Source: Pisaster brevispinus (taxonomy: Eukaryota > Echinodermata > Asteroidea > Forcipulatida > Asteriidae). Taken from it: a stretch of 64,000 nucleotides of DNA. The translations under genes and the position numbers were made by a program. The notes beneath the pieces were generated by a model. It did no database searches. It was not told the origin of the DNA and saw only the letters and a program-made list of their open reading frames with translations. The stretch covers positions 1,674,001-1,738,000 of the forward strand of contig JAMKCF010000030.1 in NCBI GenBank assembly GCA_023634235.1. The letters run 5' to 3'. Below, one piece after another: positions 51,672 to 61,100 of the stretch (position 1 is the stretch's first letter; every line of letters starts with the position of its first letter).

Positions 51672-51948
51672 GAGAATTCAGGATTCCGTTTGCACTGTCG
51701 ATGACGGTCGTTGACAAGGTTTTTTAAGTTTGGTGCTAGCACCAAATTTCTTGCCAGCACCAAACTTAGTGCTGAGTTCAATCTGGTTGCATGCTCTGTG
51801 TGGGCCATGTGGACAGAGAAGCACAGACCACAGATCGACTAAAAACCTGTTAAGATTTCAACTTTAAAAGATTGATAATGATCCATCTGTGATCGTTTAT
51901 TTGCATTAAACACACGTTAAGCATAAAGTATTACTGTATAAGTCATGG
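51672..51948 (+). promoter_or_regulatory. 278-bp duplication copy 2: proximal promoter/5'UTR of DDX54
   Basis: Second copy of the 278-bp unit, ending on the proposed DDX54 start codon (51945-51947). It includes the perfect 18-bp palindrome at 51729-51746 and a perfect octamer ATTTGCAT at 51899-51906, a known POU-factor site. No obvious TATA box sits at a suitable distance. The promoter role is inferred from position only. Confidence 0.5.
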
Positions 51949-52103
51949 GCAAAAAGAATAAAGGCAGGCCTGCCAGGCGGTACAAAACGAATGTAAAGAA
52001 AGTTGCCAACGTTGTTAAACCAAAACAAATTGATGACAGTGGAATGGAATCAGGAATGGAGTCGGATATGGAGACGGACACGGTTGCTCCCACAGAGAGA
52101 CAG
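51945..52103 (+). CDS. DDX54: DDX54 exon 1 (N-terminus)
   Basis: The frame starts at ATG in the context AGTCATGGG and gives 53 residues ending at CAG|GTAAAA, in phase 0 with exon 2. The first 20 residues are very basic ([13 protein letters not shown]), fitting a nucleolar protein. The rest is acidic and Met/Glu/Asp-rich. It shows no clear similarity to the variable N-terminus of vertebrate DDX54. Assignment therefore rests on position, phase, the donor and composition. A further small exon between this one and exon 2 cannot be excluded. Confidence 0.6.
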
Positions 52104-55100
52104 GTAAAATGATATTGATAACACACCAGTACAGGGTACTATTTATTACGTCTTAGTCCTACTATTTTACCAGAGGTCATATATAATTTAAATTATTATT
52201 TAGGCAGTGTTAGTTACACGTACATGTGTTGGGCGCGATCGGTCAATCTGCACGATCGACCGATCGCGCTGCGCTATCGACCGATCGCGCTGCGCTATTG
52301 AAAGATCTATTGTTCGCGCAGCAATCGGTCGATAGCGCAACAATCGGTCGATCGCGCAACGAACATCTTTGCGTGATCGACTGATCGCGCATCAAGTATG
52401 TTTTGCGCGATCGTGCAGGAATGGTTTTGCGCGATCGATTGATCGTGGGGGAATGGCTTTGCGCGATCGGCCGATTCTGCAGGAATGGTTTTGCGCGATT
52501 TGCCAATCGTACAGGTAAGGTTTTGCGCGATCGACCTATCGTGCAGGAGTGGTTTTGCGCGATCGGTCGATCGTGCGAGATGAAACGGTGTGAAAGGCAA
52601 TTCTGTCTGGCGGTGGCGGGGTATTTTGTCCTCCAGTTTTCCTGTCCACCGTACGGTCATTTAACATGGGCTGAAGGAAGTTTATTCAAAACAGATGGAA
52701 TTCGTGCAAAATTCGCCGTATAGGACAAAATCCCCCGCCAGACAGAATTGCCTTTCACACTGTTTCGTCTCGCACGATCGACCGATCGCGCTGCGCTATT
52801 GAAAGATCTATTGTTCGCGCAAAACCACTCTGAACGATAGGTCGATCGCGCAAAACCATTCCTGCAAGATCGATCGATCGCGCAAAAAATACTTGTTGCG
52901 CGATCAGTCGATCGCGCAATGATGTTCGTTGCGCGATCGACCGATTGTTGCGCGATCGACCGATTGTTGCGCGATCGACCGATTGCCGCGCGAACAATAG
53001 ATCTTTCAATAGCGCAGCGCGATCGGTCGATCGCGCAAATTGACCGATCGCGCCCAACACATGCATGACATGTATATTCAGCTAATCAGCTTTCACTTTT
53101 CATCATTACTTAAAATTTATTTTTAAAAAGTCACCGCCGGGTAACTGATGATATGGAGGGAAAAATTTCCGCATTCAGCCACCAGCTTTTTGCATTTTTA
53201 AAAAGGTTTTTTCAAAATTTTTTTTCTCCAATTTTTTTTTCTCCAATTCATACCTGAGGATGTGTTCTATCGATTCGGTGAATCTTGAAAACGTAAAAAA
53301 AACAGTTTTCATAGGGGATCGGTTTAAAAACTAGGGATATTTGGTTAAATCCTCAAATTTGGGCGAAAAAAAAACCCCCGCTTTTTCCCACACTGTCTTC
53401 TTCTCTCCTGTCTCCTCACTCACCTAGTCTCCATGTTGTCCCTCCATGTTTCTACCTGTATCTTATCTACTGGAAGGAATGAACGTTTAATCAGATAATG
53501 CAATGTACTTACGGAGATTCGAACCTGTAACAAGAGAGAGAACAAATTATTAAGAAAGCATAGCCTGTACCACACGGCTATGAGGCATTGACACCAGAAC
53601 GGTTTGTTTGTCGTACATGTTTCTCCCAATACCTGGTTCACCAAAGGTCATAATGATGTAATTTTTATGAATATTAAAATAAGCTGGGTTTGTCCAATGG
53701 CTTGCATAAACTGAATACATGTATTCATAACTTTGTTTTGGATTATTCTATTAGTACAAGCCCTAGGTAAGTTCAACGCGTGCTTTGTGGGTTGTTCTAA
53801 TTTCCCTCCTAAATATCATCTTCGATTATTACCCATTCCACAAATCAAAAAGTCCTAGCGAATTGTCCAATGCGCATGAACGATGACCGACTGATTGGAG
53901 TATTGCACAACTTACACAGACACACACACAGCAGGAAAACGAAACAACATGGCGTTTGTTTTCATCTCACTGCAAGACGAAGCCTTGTGATTTTTGGACA
54001 CCTTTTTAAGCCTTTAGAATTGTTAAATTCTGCCTGTTTTCTGGCTGTACATGTTCGGTAAACCCTCCTTGATAGGTAAGAATATAATTTAGTGGAAAAA
54101 AAACAGAACTTAGGGAGATAAATTGGTGGCGGGCAGCGGAAAGTTTACCATATGGAGTGTTGTACTCCTTTAAAAAGTGTTTTGACATTTTTGGTGAACG
54201 ACCGAAGATGTCAAAAATTTGTGTAAAAGGAGTACAGCGCCCTAACATGCCTAAACTAAAGCCCACCTTGTTGGGCTGTTACTTTTTACAGCTCTCTTTT
54301 ATTTACATCAGTCTGACTATATTATTAATAAGACCAACTTTAAAAGAGAGCCATAACATTCCAACAAGTGGGCTAACAGAGCAGCGCCCCAGTTACTGAA
54401 TACACTGTAGGCCTAAATACTGCAACATGTCCAATGAGTGACCGAACATGTTCACACCACTAAACACTAGCCCACCGCACCTTGTTCGGTGTTATAATAA
54501 TAATACATTGTATTTGTATAGCGCCTACTGCAGGCCAGCCTCTAAGCGAGGTATTTGGGGCTACGTTTGAAATATGAGACCTACTCCTTTACATAGCACC
54601 ATGTAACGGTTTACAAGGTGCTGTGGCGCAATATGCAGCCAATCAGACCAGGAACACCGGGGCGAACCCCTTCTCTTTACGATAAGTGCACTGGGTTCTT
54701 TTACATGCGTTACACAACACACGGGGCCAACGGCTTTACGTCCCATCCGAAGGACGAAACAATAATGGTTAAGTGTCTTGCTTAAGGACACAAGTGTCAC
54801 GACCGGGACTCGAACCCACACTCTGCTGAGTTGGAAACACCAGAGCTTGAGTCCGGTGCTCTTATCCGCTCGGCCACGACACGCCATGTTATGTGGGTGA
54901 TGTATTTCAAGCTCTAGATCCGTATTCCCTGGAGAAGAGAAGAGAAAGAGGAAACCTTATAGAGACCTTCAAGATACTAAAAGGCCTTGATAAGGTGGAC
55001 AGCAAAGGTGGACAGCAGCAGATTCTTCAAAACAGCTGACAGAACCACGACAAGAGGTCACTCTCTTAAACTCTTCAAGCCATCCCTGAAGAAAAACATT

Positions 55101-58100
55101 GGATGCAGGAAGAACTTCTTCACCCAAAGAGTGATTAACATATGGAATTCCCTTCCACAAGCAGTAGTAGATGCCAAAACTGTAGCAACATTTAAGAAAA
55201 GACTGGATTCTCACTGGAAGGAGGAAAAGATAGGATATGGGGTCTCAAAGGCTATGCCTAATTAATTTACCCATTAAACCGTAAGTAAGTAAGTAAGTAA
55301 GTACATGTAAGTGAAACTCAAAATATCATATTTATGTACAACAGTACAGAATTCAAGTTCTTGTTTCTACCCAACCCCCCCCCCCCCCCCCCAGCCTGGA
55401 AGAGTGTCCGTTGGTTTTCCCAAGCTAGACGGTTACACTTCAGATGCAGAGCCCGATACAAGAGAACTTGTTAAACAGATGAACAGGAAGAAGAAGAAGT
55501 CTGGAGGTTTCCAGTCGATGGGTGAGACATTTCTTTCTTTAAATGTAGGGTCGTAGATTGGTTTCTGTCATTGTAATGCTGATTTACAGGCAAAATTATA
55601 ACGAAAGATACAATAAAAGTTACATGTGAAAGTTTCAGCTGAACACAGTGTCTGTTTGCTGAGAAATTAGCAAAAAACCTGCCACTGTATTTGCACTGTA
55701 ATGACGTCGAATCCATCCTTGTTTAGTGAGGTGACAGTGGGTGCCAACTACCAATCGCATTCTGGTTGCAGCATTCGCGAACGGACACCAACTCTCAGAA
55801 ATCTGAGAAACGATTCATATTTGAAATCGTTTCTCAGATTCACCTGATTTGGGGTGAAAAAATTAACCAACCATATTACTCCAAAGGAGATCCTTTCTCA
55901 AAAATAGTTTATACTGCCAACAGCTGCAGTGCTTCTCACCAAGTAAGTTTTTATGGTCATTCATTTTTGGAATATTTAGCAATCCATGACCCTACCTTTG
56001 GTGGGAGACTCCAAGGTTGAATTCAGGTTTTGTGATGCACTCATTTTCCAATAGATGTAGAGTCCTTCTGAATGTGTGGAAAAAAAATTACAAGTCTCTT
56101 ACCTCGCGTAAAACATGTTAAAAGGCCATTGTATTTGATACCCTTCTAGTGTGGATTTTGTCAACAAACTTTGTCAACAAATAAATTATGGGCTACTGAT
56201 ACGGCTAAGGCTGGATCGCAGCGTCATCATGCATTGAAGTAGAGGGCGTTTTTAGCGAAACACTTAGCAACAGTCGTAGCCAAAGCTGTAGCCATCTATT
56301 CGGATAGGGTCTTATCCAAAAGTTTGTGGTAAGAGGTCAAATATTAATTTTTTGAGCTGATTTGTGTCTTTGCAGGTTTAAGTAATCCAGTGTTTAACGG
56401 AATTATGAAGAAAGGTTACAAGATTCCAACACCAATCCAGAGAAAGGTTAGTCATCCCCTTAAGGTGATCCCTCTCCTGCAGCTTCCAAGGTTGTATCAA
56501 ATTTGGGTGTGATCCCTGGCTTTACGGCAGTTACAGGTTGAATGGCCTCTGACTGGCACCCCTGAACAAAGATATGGACAAAATAGGGAGACCGCCAGCA
56601 GTAAGGCTAGACGGCTCAGTTGGTAGAGTACCAGCTTGTTAATCTACAGGTCACAGGATCCCATTTTTCTCTTGTCAATTTTTCTTTGTCAACCCCAAAG
56701 AAATTAAAATTTACCCAGTCAGTACCCCTTGTGGTTTATTACTTCAAATAAAAAAATTAAAAAATGCATCCCCTTAAGGTGATCCTTCTCCTGCCACTTT
56801 GTAGGTTGTATAGTAAATTTTGATGTGATCCCTGGCTATACGGCAGGTTGAATGGCTTCTGACTGGCACCCCCGAACAAAGATATTGACAAAATAGGAAG
56901 ACAGCCAACATCAGGGCTACATAGCTCAGTTGGCTCAGTTGGTGGAGCGCTGGCACGTTAATCTAGAGGTTGAAGGTTCAAGGCCTGAGCCCCTAGTCAA
57001 TTTTTCTTTGTTCAGCCCCAAATTATTGTAAATGAATTCATCACATGATATCATGCTGGAGGCTGGCATACATGTAGTGCATCTATCTGTCCAAACCGCA
57101 GTGGATGATATCAAAATGGTCAGACAGTAGGAGGGTTGACTGTGTACTGTGTGCATCCATTCATTGCATGATATCATCATCCAAGCTGTTGTACAGTTTC
57201 AAACCACAGTGGATGACATTTAACAGTCAGACTGTAGGAGGTTTTCTTTATATAGAAAATCAGCAAAAAACACTTGGTAAAGGTACATCAATGTATTATA
57301 CAGAGCTGGTAGAGCTGACAAAATAGTCACAGACAGTGTTCAAGCTGTGTGTGACCAACTACGTACATGTACATGAAATGTAATAATAATAATAATTGTG
57401 GCTTCTTATATAGCGCTCATATCTGTCACTCAGTGACGCTCAAGGCGCTTCAACATAAAGTATTTTCCTGCAAGGTATTTTTGGGCTACGTTTGAAGTAT
57501 GAGACCTACTCCTTAACTTAGCACTATGTAATGGTTTACAAGGTGCTGTGGCGCAATATGCTGCCAATCAAACCAGGAACACCGGGGCGAACCCCTTCTC
57601 TTTTCGATAAGTGCACTGGGTTTTTTTACGTGTGTTACACAACACACGGGGGCCAACGGCTTTACGTCCCATCCGAAGGACGAAACAATAATGGTTAAGT
57701 GTCTTGCTTAAGGACACAAGTGTCACGACCGGGACTCGAACCCACACACTCTGCTGATCAGAAATACCACAGGATGAGTCCGGTGCTCTTATCCTCTCGG
57801 CCACGACTCGCCACAATAATAAACCTGTGAAAATTTGGGCTTAATCCATTGTGTGAGTCGGGAGAAATAGTGAAAAACCATGCACAATTTCCAGCTTGTA
57901 AACACATTGTCCTTAATTTGAGTTGCAACAACCGAAATCAGCTGTTAAGGACTTCATTTCAGAGGGAAATATTTCACAGATAAAAATGCTTCTAGTGCAA
58001 ACTTCATATTTCTCCATTTTTAATCTTTTTGATACACGTACACACAATAATTTGCTTATTCATTGCTACTTGAGTTTTTATCGACCTTTCGTTACATTTT

Positions 58101-61100
58101 CTTGATTTTAATTTTTTTTTTTTATTCAATATTTGATGTCTTCATTCCTCCCCTTATCTAATATAAAGTTCTAAAAGTTTTTAAATGTAAATCAGCCTTT
58201 GTGCTGCAAAGACATTTTTTTTTTAATCAAACCATTTTATCTATCAATCTATCTATCATAACCAGTGAGCTTTCAGACTCAAACAATGATGGTTGTCGTT
58301 TTCCTTACCAATCATGTATAACACCTTTAAGTATGGATATAGTTTGATAGACATGACTTGTTGAATGTTTCAGTGTATCCCGGTGATTATGGAGGGTAAA
58401 GATGTTGTTGCCATGGCAAGGACGGGCAGTGGTAAAACGGCGGCTTTCCTCCTGCCCATGTTTGAGAGACTCCATCAGAGGTCGGCAAAGTCCGGAGCAA
58501 GAGCCCTCATCCTCTCTCCTACCAGAGAGCTGGCACTTCAGACATTGAAGTTTTCAAAAGAGGTAAACTGCCAGGTTTTTTGTTCATTTTCCTGAACAGT
58601 TCAAACGGAACTTGTGACTACCAATTCTAATCTGAGCCGACCTGCTAATAAAGGAAATGTCAACACACTTTCCGGAATCATCAGGATTCAAAATTTAAGA
58701 CTTAAATAGCGGTCTTAAAAACCACAAACACAGGTGTGTCTCAAAACAAATGGTAACAAATAATGTGGTACATTTTGTTGGGGATTAAGATTATACAGCT
58801 CTGCCAAAAAAAAAATGGATGTTAATCATTCTCCTTGGATAGTGTCTGAGGCTAGCAGTTTCAAGTTCCCTTTTTGTTGACCCTTAAACAAAATTTAACA
58901 CTACGCTTTAACACTACGCGCTAACTCAACACCCAAAGATTTTGACTCTTATTGTGGTGGTATGCCTGATTCCATATAAATTATAATCAATAATACTTGC
59001 GCAGTCCTTAGTCAAACACCATGCAGTAAATCAACATTCAAACAGTTAATTTTTCGTGATTTTTTTTTTAACCTTCCACGTGGTCCCACATCACCTCCAG
59101 TTTGATAGTCCTTTTTTTCCATCGGTTCAACAACAAGCTTGGTTTGCACTCAGGTCAGAAAGTTTGTAATAGTGTACACTCTTTCTTTTTTACCTGGACC
59201 AGTGATAAGCAAAAAGGTCTGCAGAACCATATTCTTCAATGTCAGACAACGTCCTGAATAAGATATTTGAGAATTTGAGACCATTTTGTGAGGGATTTCT
59301 CTTGTATGGCACAGCAAAATGCTTCACAAAATGTATTAGTTGCTACTCAAAACACATCATTTGCTGAACTCAATATTAACATTCAGTTATGCACAAAAAC
59401 ATGTTCAGTTTCAACTATTTTGCTATGTGGAATGGGAGACTTTGGAACTCTTGGTGGCAGCAGATTTACCAGGTAAATTTCCATTGTTTACGTAATTCTC
59501 AGCATGCTCACATTTCCCGACAACAATAGGTTTAACTAAGAGAGGTTTGCGGCAACACCATGTGAAAATCTCTTTTGTGTAGTGTAGGTTCTGAAAAGAA
59601 CCGGTGGTTAACGACTCAACGTTTCGATCAGTATACTCTGATCGTCTTCAGGAGTATGCTCTGATCGTCTCCTGAAGACAATCGGAGCATACTAACCAAA
59701 ACATTGAGTCGTTAACCACCGGTTCTCTTCAGAACCAACACAACACACACACACACACACTACTCAAATGAGATTTTCACATGGTGTTACCGCAAACCTC
59801 TCTTAGTTATACTTCCACCATGCAAAGTTACAAATCCTACTTAACAGTGGGTTTACCTGGTTAGTCTGCTGCCACCTAGTGTCCCCAAAAGTCTCCCATT
59901 GCTGAATGAAATTGTTCCCTGCCGTAAGGGTGTTCAAGCCAGAAGTAACATCAATTTACGGCTTGAAAATTCTTTTTCTTCGTGTATCTTGGCAGCTCGG
60001 TCGTTTCACATCCCTAAAGGCGGAAGTAATCCTCGGTGGGGACAAACTTGATGATCAGTTTGCGGCGTTGCACGAGAACCCGGACGTCATCATCGCGACG
60101 CCGGGACGCCTGCTCCACGTTCTGGTTGAGATGGAGATGAAGTTGAAGTACATTGAGTACGTTGTGTTTGACGAAGCAGACAGGTGAGAAGTAGAATTTA
60201 TTGTCTTCTCAGAACTGTGAGGTCATTAATTGCAGTTAACATCTATTCAATCGTTGCAGTACCCGCTGCTAAGGGTTCGAACTGCCTCTAGCCGCCGGGC
60301 TAGCTCGGTGGTCTAGTGGTAAGACATCTGCTCTAGTAACGAAAGGTCGTGGGTTTGGGAAAAACCCTGAACTGTGGGCGCAAAGCGCGAAAGCTTGTGA
60401 GACCGAGACACGAGACCGGCAGAACTGGTCTCGAGACCAGTCTTGAGACCTACAACACTGGTGCATGCTATACCCGACAGTTCCACAATTGCTTTGTCAA
60501 ATGCATGCGTAGTAGACTGTTACATGTCCGAAAATGTATGCATATTATATCCTGTGCTTGTCTGCTTGCTCGCTGGTAAACAGTAAAAATGCGTCTGGCA
60601 TGTGATGGTGAGTGGACCAGCGAGAATTCGGCACTCAATCATGAATATGTATGAGGTATAATGACATCCGTTGTGGTTTGGAATATTAGATAAACTATAC
60701 CAGCCTGCAAAAGATATCATGTGATGAATGCATCTGCACAGTAGACACTGTACAGTTCTGTTCGTATCTGTGCCACCATATACAACCAGTGCAGTTGAAC
60801 GGTATCAAATGGATGGTGAACTCTCAGGAAAGCGTAAGGAAAGTGCAAATATTACTTCCTTGACTTTGACAGTTTGTCAGATGAAAATATTTCTCTGGAG
60901 GAGAGTGATTGAAACTGAATCCATTTTCTCTCCCGATTATTTGAAATGGTCTTTAATTGTTTCTCTTGGCATCTTTCAGACTTTTTGAGATGGGTTTTGC
61001 CGAGCAGCTTCGGGAGATTCTACACTCCCTGCCACAGCATCGTCAGACGCTCCTCTTCTCCGCGACGCTGCCCAAATCTCTCGTTGAGTTTGCCAAGGCT

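Noticed and set aside
52243..53066. Arg/Ser-rich open frames in the CGATCG palindrome
   Set aside because: Mirror-image frames arise in both arms from GC-rich tandem units without stops. No protein family fits.
54796..54886. Functional tRNA-Leu gene
   Set aside because: The tRNA-like segment continues into a SINE body present in other copies, and its acceptor stem does not pair properly. It is a SINE head.
54561..54887. Open frames on the minus strand at 54561-54887, 57568-57816 and 62765-63082
   Set aside because: They lie within the tRNA-Leu SINE copies and simply read the SINE sequence.
55311..55394. Alternative DDX54 start in the frame that reads into exon 2
   Set aside because: The frame passes through the poly(C) acceptor tract and translates to a Pro run with no similarity. 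The AG acceptor and in-phase exon 1 explain the exon better.
56453..56767. 314-bp spacing of the intron 3 repeat pair as a link to the 314-bp satellite
   Set aside because: The sequences are unrelated. The equal spacing is a coincidence.
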